From NCBI RefSeq assembly GCF_963678835.1, contig NZ_OY787469.1, forward strand, positions 2,480,001-2,544,000: 64,000 bases of DNA, read 5' to 3'. Positions within the stretch are counted from its first letter, which is position 1. Every line of letters begins with the position of its first letter. This document shows positions 26,024 to 35,219 of the stretch, one piece after another. The position numbers were made by a program, and so were the translations under genes. This stretch comes from an uncultured Desulfuromonas sp. (GTDB lineage Bacteria; Desulfobacterota; Desulfuromonadia; Desulfuromonadales; Desulfuromonadaceae). The notes beneath the pieces were generated by a model, which was not told the origin of the DNA, did not search any database, and was given only the letters and a program-made list of their open reading frames with translations.

Positions 26024-27853
26024 TCAGGAATGACATGAGCATTTACGTCGATTGATAAATAATGAGTTGCCCGCCGTTTTTTTGGCAATTTTCTTGGCTT
26101 CCGAGGCCAACAGGGCAACGTCATGCTGGCTGCAACAATGGTTGATATCTCCGTCAAAAGAGGTGGCACCAATTGACACGGAGGTGATGGCGTAAAATGT
26201 TGTCTGCCCTGTGCGGTCTGTGGACGTGATGCCGCCTTGCTTGCGATCCTCTTCGTCAAATAGGTCGATCACTTCTTCTTCAAAGCGAGAGAGGATCGTT
26301 GTGCAGCGCTGCTTCCAATCCTGGCTGCGAAAAATGATCATGAAATCATCGCCGCCAATATGACCGATAAAATCACACTGTGGATTGCAGACGCTCTGTA
26401 AAATGGTGCCGAGCAGACGGATCACCATGTCGCCACGGCTGTAGCCATACAGATCATTGAACGGTTTGAAGTTGTCCAGATCAAAGTAGCACGCGGTGAA
26501 GGGCAGGTGGTTTTCGAGAAGGTGTTCCAGATGTTCATTGATTGGCACATTGCCCGGCAGCAGTGTCAACGGGTTGGCGTAGCGGGCATTGCGGATTTGT
26601 AATTCGGTAATCCGTTTGAGCAGATCCGTGACCATGCCGACGCCGAGATAGGAGTCATTGTCCGTGATAATAAAATAGTTGCCTTGGTACTTGCTGTCAT
26701 CTTTGGTGATAATTTCGCTGAGTTTTTCAATGGGCACATCTTTTTCAATGCACAGGGGCGAGATGTTCATAAATTCGCGGATTGAATTATTGCCGCGCAA
26801 ATCGCGGCCGTAGCGACTGGCAAGGATGTTCATCACTTCATGGCGATGCAGCATACCCACGGGGCGGCCTTCATCGACGACGGGCAACGCCAACAGTTCC
26901 GACATATTTTCAAACAGATCTCCAACGGTGTTCAGGGTGGTTGATGAACAGGTTGTCGGGACGGTTTTAATCAACCCTGAAACAGATTCGGTCCGCCATT
27001 TAAAGTGGTGCTGCTGATTGTTTTCGTGGTTGAGAACGATGTTGCTTGGTAATTGCTGGGGTGGACTGGGGCTGGGACGGCTGAAATAATACCCCTGGCC
27101 AAACGTGACGCCTAATGCCTGAACCACATGGTATTCTTCGAGTGTTTCAATGCCTTCGGCAATGGTTCGACAGTCGACACATTTGGCAATTTCTTGAAGA
27201 GATTGGATCAGTTGCTTCTTGTGCTTATCGCGATTGATGGATTGGATAAAGTATTTGTCGAATTTGACCAGGTCTGGCTTCAGTTCCGACCATAAACGCA
27301 ATCCAGCATAAGCAGATCCCAGATCATCCAGGGCGACTTTAAATCCTTCCTGGCGATAGTGGTTCAGGGCGCTTTGGATGGTTTTGATATCGAGAATCGG
27401 GAAATTCTCGGTCAGTTCAATCACCACATTGCCTGGGGACATGCCGTAGCGGGCCAAGGTATGACGCGTGAACCCATGAGGGAAATTGGGTTCCAACAAG
27501 GCCTTGGGGCTGACATTGAGAAACAGTTTTCCCGGCAGTTTTAAGCGGGAAAAAAACTCGATGTTAACGTCTCGGCACAACATCTCCAGCTCTGTGAGTC
27601 GGTCGCAGTGAATGGCGGCATTAAACAGATTGGCCGGAGAGTGCAGGGGCGAGTTGGACGGGCCGCGCACCAGGGCTTCGTAACCGATGATTTTTCCGTC
27701 GGCCAGATCAACGATGGGTTGAAACCAGGGTGTCAACCGACGGTGGGTGATAATATTGTCAAGCCAGGTGACAAAAGACCCCTGTTCCGAGTCAAGGGTG
27801 TGTTGTAACGTCGGCTCCGTCGACAGGTTTTCCAGGCGGTGTAGTGATGGCAT
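26024..27853 (-). CDS. EAL-CBS-GGDEF cyclic-di-GMP protein
   Basis: 609 residues in the order EAL (~30-265), a pair of CBS domains (~285-415), GGDEF (~430-600). The EAL domain keeps EALVRGP, ELTENFP, DDLGSAYAG and EGIET, so phosphodiesterase activity is plausible. The GGDEF site reads HIGGDDFMIIF, with Asp in place of Glu, so cyclase activity is doubtful and the domain may be regulatory. CBS pairs usually bind adenine nucleotides and could link c-di-GMP turnover to energy state. No membrane segment. Downstream of copA on the same strand; the link is probably only positional. Confidence 0.87.
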   Translation of the reverse strand: MPSLHRLENLSTEPTLQHTLDSEQGSFVTWLDNIITHRRLTPWFQPIVDLADGKIIGYEALVRGPSNSPLHSPANLFNAAIHCDRLTELEMLCRDVNIEFFSRLKLPGKLFLNVSPKALLEPNFPHGFTRHTLARYGMSPGNVVIELTENFPILDIKTIQSALNHYRQEGFKVALDDLGSAYAGLRLWSELKPDLVKFDKYFIQSINRDKHKKQLIQSLQEIAKCVDCRTIAEGIETLEEYHVVQALGVTFGQGYYFSRPSPSPPQQLPSNIVLNHENNQQHHFKWRTESVSGLIKTVPTTCSSTTLNTVGDLFENMSELLALPVVDEGRPVGMLHRHEVMNILASRYGRDLRGNNSIREFMNISPLCIEKDVPIEKLSEIITKDDSKYQGNYFIITDNDSYLGVGMVTDLLKRITELQIRNARYANPLTLLPGNVPINEHLEHLLENHLPFTACYFDLDNFKPFNDLYGYSRGDMVIRLLGTILQSVCNPQCDFIGHIGGDDFMIIFRSQDWKQRCTTILSRFEEEVIDLFDEEDRKQGGITSTDRTGQTTFYAITSVSIGATSFDGDINHCCSQHDVALLASEAKKIAKKTAGNSLFINRRKCSCHS

Positions 27854-27897
27854 CGTTTCATCTCTCAGTTCTGTTGTGAATATCCACTGGCCTTATT

Positions 27898-27921
27898 TTC
27901 GCCAAAAAAATGTTTGGCGAA
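27898..27921. repeat. 9-bp inverted repeat between copA and EAL gene
   Basis: TTCGCCAAA (27898-27906) and TTTGGCGAA (27913-27921) around a 6-nt loop. It may be a weak terminator or leader hairpin for the minus-strand EAL gene. Confidence 0.4.
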
Positions 27922-27970
27922 GATGAGGATTGTGTCAGGGCAACGCAACTGAGAGTGAAATAATAAACCG

Positions 27971-30175
27971 TCAGCAGGTTTTTAGACGCTTGTGGTAAAG
28001 ACGCAAGCTGTTGGAAACCACCGTAACGCTACTTAACGACATTGCCACGGCTGCCAGCATGGGATGGAAGTGCCGCAGGATATCCGGCGCCCCTGGAAAC
28101 AGGGTAAACACACCGGCTGCGGTCGGGATAAGAGCGACATTGTAGATAAATGCCCAGAACAGATTCTGGCGGATTGTCGCCATGGTCTGGCGGCTGATCT
28201 CAATGGCGATGGGGGCACGTGACAGGCTACCGGAAACCAGGATAACGTCGGCACTCTCCATGGCGATATCCGTGCCGCTGCCCATGGCCATGCCGACATC
28301 AGCACGGGCCAGAGCCGGTGCATCATTGATGCCGTCTCCGACCATAGCAACCGGAGCAGTGCGTTGTTTGTCGATAACGACCGAGGTTTTATCGACCGGA
28401 AGAACTTCTGCAACAATGTCGTCAATGCCGCTTTGCTCGGCAATCGTTTGAGCCGTATCGTGGTGATCGCCGGTCAGCATAGTGACCGACAGCCCTTGAT
28501 CTTTAAGACGGGTGATGGCGGCCGCTGAATCTGTTTTTATGGGGTCGGACAGGGCGACTATGCCAAGTACTTCTGTCGCGTCAGCCAGGATCATGGCTGT
28601 TTTCCCCCCTTTTTGTAGCGCAGTCAGTTTTTGGCGGATTGTCTCTGTCAGCCGCGGCTTAAACCAGTTTGGTTTGCCCAGTTGGTAGTGGGTGTTGTCA
28701 AGGACCCCTTCAACGCCCCAGCCGGAACGGGCGGCAAAGTTGCTTACGGCGATCAGTTCAAGCTGCTGTTGTTTCGCTTTTTGAATCAACGCCTGACCTA
28801 ACGGGTGCTCAGAGCCCTGTTCAATACTTGCCGCCAGTTTGAGAATCTCCTCTTCGCTTTGCGTGTTGAGGGCCAGGATGTCGGTCAGGGCCGGTTTGCC
28901 TTCTGTGATGGTACCGGTTTTGTCAAAGATCATCTGGCGAATTGTTGCCGTGGTTTCAATGGCCGTGCCGTTTTTAAACAGGATTCCCTGTTCACTGGCT
29001 TTACCAATGCCTGCCATCAATGCCGTGGGGGTTGCCAGGCCCAGGGCACAGGGGCAAGCGATGATCAACACGGCAATCAGGCGTACCATGGCCGGCACGA
29101 ATTCACCACCGATGGACCACCACAAGATGAAGACCGTGACGGCAATCAGCAGCACGGTGGGCACGAAAATAGCGGCAACGCGATCAGCCAGAGCTTGAAT
29201 CGGTGCCTTGCTGCCCTGAGCCTCCTGAACCAGCTGAATGATTTGAGACAGCACCGTGTCTTTGCCGACTTTTTCCGCCACCATCTCCAGTAGACCATGC
29301 TGGTTGATGGTTCCGGCGGTGACCCGATCATCGACCTGTTTGTCGACCGGTAACGCCTCACCGCTGAGCATAGACTCGTCTACAGCACTTTCGCCCTTGA
29401 CCACCGTTCCATCGACGGGAATGGTCTGTCCTGGGTAGATGCGCAGGCGGTCTCCCTGGATAACATCCCTGATCTCGACTTCCTGCTCTGTGTCGTCCGT
29501 CAGCCGTAACGCTTTTTTCGGCCGCAGGTCCATCAATTTGCGAATGGCGGCACCGGTCTTGCCTTTGGTGCGTGCTTCGAGCAGTTTGCCGAGCTTGATC
29601 AGGGTGATAATAACAGCAGAAGTTTCAAAGTAGACATGGTCTCCGGATGCTGGGAACAGCAGCACAACCAGCGAGTAAAGATAAGCGATGGTGGATCCCA
29701 TGACCACCAGCACATCCATATTCGCACTGCGGTTTTGCAGGCTGCGCCAGGCTCCGGTGTAGAATCCTGAACCGGTGTAGAATTGTACCGGTGTCGCCAG
29801 CAGAAGAAATAGCCAATTGACCCAGATAGCATGGCTCCATGGGCCGATCACACCAAAATCCCGCGACATGCTGAGTATAAAAAGGGGCAGGGTAAAGGCC
29901 ACACCAACGACAAAGTATTTTCTCTCATTCTGTGCGTCAACCTGATCACTGTGTTCGAGATCGCGGGTGGCGTGAAATCCTAAGGATTCAATTTTTTCGA
30001 TCAAATCATTGACACCGAGTTGTTGGCCATTGTAATGAACCGTGACGATCTCACTGGCGAAGTTGACCTGGGCGCTGTCAACAGCATCCATGGCGTTGAG
30101 CCCTTTTTCAATGGTCTGAGCGCAGTTGGTGCACGACATACCGGAAACGGCTAGCTGTATTTCGGTGGAGATCAT
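27971..30175 (-). CDS. copA: copper-exporting P1B-type ATPase
   Basis: 734-residue P-type ATPase exporting Cu(I) from the cytoplasm. One N-terminal heavy-metal domain (GMSCTNCAQT), membrane segments, the actuator TGE (SGEALPVDK), the transmembrane CPC metal site (IACPCALGLATP), phosphorylation DKTGTITEG, SEHPLG and hinge GDGINDAPALARADVGMAMG are all present. A single HMA domain is typical of this clade. The first coding strand lies opposite recQ with a 145-bp divergent gap. No CueR or CopZ gene is in view. Confidence 0.93.
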   Translation of the reverse strand: MISTEIQLAVSGMSCTNCAQTIEKGLNAMDAVDSAQVNFASEIVTVHYNGQQLGVNDLIEKIESLGFHATRDLEHSDQVDAQNERKYFVVGVAFTLPLFILSMSRDFGVIGPWSHAIWVNWLFLLLATPVQFYTGSGFYTGAWRSLQNRSANMDVLVVMGSTIAYLYSLVVLLFPASGDHVYFETSAVIITLIKLGKLLEARTKGKTGAAIRKLMDLRPKKALRLTDDTEQEVEIRDVIQGDRLRIYPGQTIPVDGTVVKGESAVDESMLSGEALPVDKQVDDRVTAGTINQHGLLEMVAEKVGKDTVLSQIIQLVQEAQGSKAPIQALADRVAAIFVPTVLLIAVTVFILWWSIGGEFVPAMVRLIAVLIIACPCALGLATPTALMAGIGKASEQGILFKNGTAIETTATIRQMIFDKTGTITEGKPALTDILALNTQSEEEILKLAASIEQGSEHPLGQALIQKAKQQQLELIAVSNFAARSGWGVEGVLDNTHYQLGKPNWFKPRLTETIRQKLTALQKGGKTAMILADATEVLGIVALSDPIKTDSAAAITRLKDQGLSVTMLTGDHHDTAQTIAEQSGIDDIVAEVLPVDKTSVVIDKQRTAPVAMVGDGINDAPALARADVGMAMGSGTDIAMESADVILVSGSLSRAPIAIEISRQTMATIRQNLFWAFIYNVALIPTAAGVFTLFPGAPDILRHFHPMLAAVAMSLSSVTVVSNSLRLYHKRLKTC

Positions 30176-30319
30176 CGCAGACTCCTTTAACGATGGGAGA
30201 AATTAGGGCATGGTATCCGTCGTCCATCTATGGTTCAATGGTGGTTCATGCAGTTTTTTAACTCAAATGGTAGCAAATAGTGACTTGCTTTGCATCTACC
30301 CAGATAAGGCGAACCTTTC

Positions 30320-32116
30320 GTGTCACCTCAACAAACCCTGCAAAACACCTTTGGCTTTCGCGAATTTCGTGAGCCACAGCAAGAGATTATTGAGACCCTG
30401 ATTAGCGGTCAGGACTGCTTTGTCCTTATGCCCACCGGTGGTGGTAAATCGTTGTGTTACCAGATCCCGGCGTTGCATCGTCAGGGGGTGGCTATTGTCG
30501 TTTCCCCCCTGATTTCGCTGATGAAAGATCAAGTGGATGCTCTGAATGCCAATGGGGTCAGCGCGGCGTGCTACAACTCGTCTCTGGCGGCTCAGCAGGC
30601 ACGCGATGTTCTGTTGCAATTGCATCGCCAGCAACTCGATCTGCTCTATGTGGCTCCCGAGCGCTTGCTCAGCCCGGAGTTCCTCGAGCGCTTGCACGAT
30701 ATTAAGATTGCTTTGATTGCCGTGGATGAAGCCCATTGTGTCTCGCAATGGGGCCATGACTTTCGCCCTGAATATGTGCAGCTGGGACAGTTGCGCGACC
30801 AGTTTCCCGACACACCGATGATTGCTTTGACTGCCACGGCTGACATGCAGACCCGTCAGGATATTGTCGAACGTCTACGTTTGCACCATGCCCGGAAATT
30901 TATCAGCAGTTTTGACCGGCCCAATATTCGCTATACCGTTGTTGATAAACAAAAGCCGATTGTTCAACTTGAGCAATTTCTTGATCAGCACCGCAATGAG
31001 GCGGGGATTGTCTATGCCCTGAGTCGCAAACGGGTTGAAGAAATCGCCGCCAAGCTGGTGGACCGGGGGATTGTTGCCGCCGCCTACCATGCCGGATTGC
31101 CGGACCGTCAACGCCATGAGGCTCAAGAAGCGTTTTTGCGTGACGATATTCAGGTTGTCGTCGCCACGGTGGCGTTCGGCATGGGCATCGACAAGTCCAA
31201 TGTGCGTTTTGTTGTCCACTACGATTTGCCGAAAAATATCGAAAGCTATTATCAGGAAACCGGTCGCGCCGGACGAGACGGGTTGCCTGCTGAAGCTCTG
31301 TTGCTGTTTGGCTATGGGGATATTGCGATTGCTCGCGGACTGATCGAGAAGGGCGGAAATCCCGATCAGGTGCGTATCGAACTGCATAAACTCAATGCCA
31401 TGGTCAGTTATGCCGAGCCGTTAACCTGTCGACGACGCGCCTTACTTGGCTACTTTGGTGAGACCCTTGATCATGATTGCGGCAACTGCGATTTGTGTCT
31501 CAACCCCCCCGAACGCTACAATGCCACAGAAGACGCCCAGAAAGTGCTGTCCTGTGTCTACCGGGTCGGGCAGCGTTTTGGTGCCAAACATGTTATTGAC
31601 GTGTTGCGTGGATCCAGCGGCCAACGTGTTCTGGATCTTGGCCATAATAAATTGAGTACCTATGGCATCGGTGCGGATCAATCCAGCGAGGTCTGGGGAG
31701 GCCTGATCCGTCAGCTGGTTCATCTCGGCTATCTCTATCAGGACGTGGCTAACTATTCTGTGATCAAGCTCACAGAGTCGTCGCGAGCAGTGCTTACCGG
31801 TCAACAGGAATTGACCCTGGCTCGCCCCCGTTTGAAAGCCGTGACCAAAAAGCCGGTACGCAAACGGGCCATGGATCTGGATTACAACGAGGAGCTGTTC
31901 GAAATTTTACGTCAGCTGCGTAAGGAAATTGCCGATGAACAAGGCGTGCCGCCGTTTGTCGTGTTCAGTGACAACAGCCTGGTGGAGATGGCCTATTATC
32001 TGCCGCTCACTGAAGAGGAGATGATGAAAATCAACGGCGTCGGCAAGCATAAGATGGCCCATTACGGTCAGCAGTTTATGGACGCCATTGATGCCTATTG
32101 CGAGGGGGAAGAGTAA
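30320..32116 (+). CDS. recQ: ATP-dependent DNA helicase RecQ
   Basis: 598-residue RecQ helicase, 3'-5' unwinding in recombination repair. Helicase motifs: PTGGGKSLCYQIP (Walker A), VDEAHCVSQWGHDFRPEY (DEAH and aromatic loop), SFDRPNIRY, YYQETGRAGRDG (motif VI). A zinc-binding region follows (CRRRALLGYFGE... CGNCDLC), then winged helix and a C-terminal HRDC domain (~520-598). The start is GTG at 30320 preceded by AAGGCGA; an ATG start is not available nearby. Length and order match the E. coli enzyme. Confidence 0.95.
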   Translation: MSPQQTLQNTFGFREFREPQQEIIETLISGQDCFVLMPTGGGKSLCYQIPALHRQGVAIVVSPLISLMKDQVDALNANGVSAACYNSSLAAQQARDVLLQLHRQQLDLLYVAPERLLSPEFLERLHDIKIALIAVDEAHCVSQWGHDFRPEYVQLGQLRDQFPDTPMIALTATADMQTRQDIVERLRLHHARKFISSFDRPNIRYTVVDKQKPIVQLEQFLDQHRNEAGIVYALSRKRVEEIAAKLVDRGIVAAAYHAGLPDRQRHEAQEAFLRDDIQVVVATVAFGMGIDKSNVRFVVHYDLPKNIESYYQETGRAGRDGLPAEALLLFGYGDIAIARGLIEKGGNPDQVRIELHKLNAMVSYAEPLTCRRRALLGYFGETLDHDCGNCDLCLNPPERYNATEDAQKVLSCVYRVGQRFGAKHVIDVLRGSSGQRVLDLGHNKLSTYGIGADQSSEVWGGLIRQLVHLGYLYQDVANYSVIKLTESSRAVLTGQQELTLARPRLKAVTKKPVRKRAMDLDYNEELFEILRQLRKEIADEQGVPPFVVFSDNSLVEMAYYLPLTEEEMMKINGVGKHKMAHYGQQFMDAIDAYCEGEE

Positions 32117-32195
32117 TTGTTGATGAATCGAGCAGGGCATTGCGTGGTATTTTTGTTTTTTCTGATATGCTTCTTGTCATAACGTTGGAGGTCTT

Positions 32196-32993
32196 ATGAA
32201 AGCACAAATCAACGACACTGAATTTTTTTATACCGAAAGCGGTGATCCGACGAAAATCTCCGTTGTTTTTATACACGGATTCCCGTTCAGTCATGCGATC
32301 TGGCAGCAACAAATCAAGGCATTGGGGGATAATTTCCACTGCATTGCCTACGATTTCCGTGGCATGGGCGAAAGCCGTGTCGGCGATGGCCAGTACACGC
32401 TCGAAGGGCATGTCGATGATCTGGTCGCATTACTGGATTTTCTGCAGATTGACCAGGCTGTGATTGTCGGTCTGTCCATGGGCGGGTATATCGCCTTGCG
32501 GGCTTTGCAACGCAACCCGGAACGGTTTCTTGCTGTGGCGCTGTGCGATACCCGCAGTGAGGAGGACGACAATGCCGCGAGAATCAAACGCGCTAACGCT
32601 GCTCAAGCGGTTAAGAAAGAGGGTTCCGCCGCTTTTGCCGAAGGCTTTCTGCCTGCGGTATTCAGTGAGGCATCGATCACTAACAATGTACCGGGCGTTG
32701 GTATGATTAAACAGATTATCAGTAAAAATACCCCTTTGGCTATCGCCGGTAACCTGATTGCCATGGCCGCACGTACTGACACCACCGCCTCTTTGAAAGA
32801 CATTGCCGTGCCGACCCTGATTCTGGTGGGGGAAAAGGACCAACTAACCACTCCGGAGGATGCGCGCAATCTGCAGAATCAGATCAAAGGATCCGTGCTG
32901 CATGTGGTTCCCGATGCGGCACATTTAAGCAATCTGGAAAACCCGGAGTTTTTCAATGCGCGTTTGCTGGAGTTCTTGCACTCGACCAAATAA
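32196..32993 (+). CDS. alpha/beta-fold hydrolase
   Basis: 265-residue alpha/beta hydrolase with catalytic Ser in GLSMGGYIAL, Asp in LVGEKDQLT and His in PDAAHLSNLE; the oxyanion region is FIHGFPFSH. Similar to 3-oxoadipate enol-lactonase-like and esterase-like proteins, but substrate cannot be told. No signal peptide. ATG 32196 follows GGAGG with a clear spacer, 80 bp after recQ. A dispersed repeat follows its stop codon. Confidence 0.87.
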   Translation: MKAQINDTEFFYTESGDPTKISVVFIHGFPFSHAIWQQQIKALGDNFHCIAYDFRGMGESRVGDGQYTLEGHVDDLVALLDFLQIDQAVIVGLSMGGYIALRALQRNPERFLAVALCDTRSEEDDNAARIKRANAAQAVKKEGSAAFAEGFLPAVFSEASITNNVPGVGMIKQIISKNTPLAIAGNLIAMAARTDTTASLKDIAVPTLILVGEKDQLTTPEDARNLQNQIKGSVLHVVPDAAHLSNLENPEFFNARLLEFLHSTK

Positions 32994-33044
32994 TGATCCG
33001 TGACAAGGACCTCGATACGTTCGGATAAAACCTCAAACACCTAT

Positions 33045-33196
33045 CCGGCTGTTGAAAAACAGACTGTGGAGCCCATGGCTGGGCGATCAAAATCAAGGAC
33101 AGGTTTTCAAGACCTTGATTTTGTGAGCAAGACGGACATCGCATTTTCGGCTTGCGTCGTTGAAAAAGCCCCGGACGGGACTCTTTCAACATCCTG
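33045..33196 (+). repeat. GTTGAAAAA-ended intergenic repeat, copy 2
   Basis: 152-bp copy bounded by CCGGCTGTTGAAAAA (33045-33059) and CTTTCAACATCCTG ending at 33196. The inner hairpin AAATCAAGG...CCTTGATTT is intact. The remainder of 33197-33383 holds nothing recognisable. Confidence 0.85.
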
Positions 33197-33383
33197 CTAT
33201 GGATCCTTCAGACATGATGGGCCGGGAAAGCCAGCGTCGGTTTATTCTGGTGGTTTTACTCTGTGTCTCTGATGCGTGGTCAATTGTTTTTGACTTTGGT
33301 TTCATCAAGACCTTGATCCGATGTGATCGCGAGATCATCGTAAAGCCCAAAAGTTTTTTTGATCTGTTTGCCTGAGCATCAAT

Positions 33384-33418
33384 AAAAAAGCCGGACCCCA
33401 GTGGAGTCCGGCTTTTTT
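33384..33418. terminator. bidirectional terminator beyond fumarase
   Basis: AAAAAAGCCGGAC (33384-33396) pairs with GTCCGGCTTTTTT (33406-33418). It serves the minus-strand fumarase and stops plus-strand transcripts. Confidence 0.9.
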
Positions 33419-33440
33419 GCGTTGTGCTGGCGAGAGTGGA

Positions 33441-35054
33441 TTAGATCCCCAGCTCTTTGAAGAAGTCGTTCCCTTTGTCATCCACCAGGATGAAGGCGGG
33501 GAAGTCTTCAACTTCAATTTTCCAGACCGCTTCCATGCCCAGGTCTTCGAAATCGAGGCATTCAACGCTCTTGATGTTGTACTCGGCCAGGGCCGCAGCC
33601 GGTCCACCAATGGAGCCGAGGTAGAACCCGCCGTGCTTATTACAGGAATCCGTCACCTGTTGAGAGCGGTTGCCTTTGGCGATCATGATCATGGATGCGC
33701 CGCGCGACTGCAGCATGTCCACATAGGGGTCCATGCGTGCTGCGGTGGTCGGACCGAAGGAACCGGACGGCTTGCCGGGCGGAGTTTTAGCCGGACCGGC
33801 GTAATAGATCGGGTAATCCTTGAGATATTGCGGCAGCTCTTCACCACGCTCGATGATCTCGCGGAAACGGGCGTGAGCAATATCACGACCAACGACGATG
33901 GTACCGTTGAGAGACAGTTGCGTTTTGGTCGGGTACTTGGACAGTTCCGCCAGAACCTCTTTCATCGGACGGTTGAGGTCGATTTTAACCACTTCAGGAC
34001 GGTTGCCGCGCTCGCCTTCAGGCATGAGGCGGGCCGGGTTGTTGTCCATTTGCTCCAGCCAGATGCCGTCTTTGTTGATCTTGGCCTTGATGTTGCGGTC
34101 TGCCGAACAGGAGACGGCCAGACCGATGGGACAGGACGCGCCGTGGCGGCTGGAACGGATCACGCGGATATCGTGAGCGAAGTATTTACCGCCGAATTGA
34201 GCACCGATGCCCAGCTCTTGAGCGCGCTTGAGCAGTTCTTGCTCCAGCTCAACATCGCGGAACGATTGACCCAGTTCATTTCCTTCAGTCGGCAGACTGT
34301 CGTAGTAGCCCGTGGACCCGAGCTTGGCAGTTTTCAAGCAGGTTTCAGCGCTGGTGCCGCCGATGCAGAATGCCACATGGTAGGGAGGGCAGGCTGCGGT
34401 GCCGAGGGTTTTGAGTTTGCCGACCAGCCAATCGACCAGAGTGTTTTTGTTAATGGTCGCTTTGGTTTCCTGATAGAGGTAGGTCTTGTTGGCACTACCG
34501 CCACCCTTAACGACAAACAGAAACTTATATTCGCTTCCGTTGGTGGCTAGCAGATCAATCTGTGCCGGGAGGTTACATTTGGTGTTGACCTCGTCGTACA
34601 TATTGATCGGCGCATTCTGCGAGTAGCGCAGATTCTCTTCGGTGTAGGTTTTGTACACCCCTTCGGAGAGTTTTTCAGCGTCATTGCAACCGGTCCAGAC
34701 GCCCTGGCCCTTTTTACCGACAATCGTAGCAGTGCCGGTGTCCTGACAGAACGGCAGCTCAAATTTAGCGGCGACAACAGCATTCTGCAGCATGGCCATG
34801 GCAACACCGCGGTCGTTGGGTGAAGACTCGGGGTCACGAAGAATGGACGCAACTTTTTCGTTGTGGGCCGGACGCAACAAAAAGTTAACTTCGCGGAACG
34901 CCTGGTTGGACAGGAACGTCAGACCTTCGGGGTCGACTTTCAAAACTTCCTGGCCGTCAAATTCGGTGGTGCTGACATATTCCTTGGTCAACAGGCGATA
35001 TTCGGTATCGTCCTTGCCCATCGGAAACGGGTCCTGGTACTTGAATTCTGACAT
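33441..35054 (-). CDS. fumA: fumarate hydratase class I
   Basis: 537-residue iron-sulfur fumarase, hydrating fumarate to malate in the TCA cycle. It has both halves of the class I enzyme: the N-terminal alpha part with [17 protein letters not shown] and GTSAETC, and the C-terminal beta part with [20 protein letters not shown] and [11 protein letters not shown]. Cysteines for the [4Fe-4S] cluster fall in FCQDTG, SAETC and GASCPIG. ATG 35054 follows AAAGGAGAG; the frame could begin 8 codons earlier but without such support. Oxygen-labile class I fumarase is fitting for an anaerobe. Confidence 0.93.
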   Translation of the reverse strand: MSEFKYQDPFPMGKDDTEYRLLTKEYVSTTEFDGQEVLKVDPEGLTFLSNQAFREVNFLLRPAHNEKVASILRDPESSPNDRGVAMAMLQNAVVAAKFELPFCQDTGTATIVGKKGQGVWTGCNDAEKLSEGVYKTYTEENLRYSQNAPINMYDEVNTKCNLPAQIDLLATNGSEYKFLFVVKGGGSANKTYLYQETKATINKNTLVDWLVGKLKTLGTAACPPYHVAFCIGGTSAETCLKTAKLGSTGYYDSLPTEGNELGQSFRDVELEQELLKRAQELGIGAQFGGKYFAHDIRVIRSSRHGASCPIGLAVSCSADRNIKAKINKDGIWLEQMDNNPARLMPEGERGNRPEVVKIDLNRPMKEVLAELSKYPTKTQLSLNGTIVVGRDIAHARFREIIERGEELPQYLKDYPIYYAGPAKTPPGKPSGSFGPTTAARMDPYVDMLQSRGASMIMIAKGNRSQQVTDSCNKHGGFYLGSIGGPAAALAEYNIKSVECLDFEDLGMEAVWKIEVEDFPAFILVDDKGNDFFKELGI

Positions 35055-35219
35055 GGTTCTCTCCTTTTGACATGACATCCTATAGGTTACAAGGGCAGAG
35101 GCTTCTCCACCGCGACTCTACAGCGCGCCTAGTATAAATGAAACTGTATACAATTGTCGATAGCTGAGCGTTTTTTTATTGATTCCCGGTGATTGAGATG
35201 TCCGTGCAAAGACGGTAGA

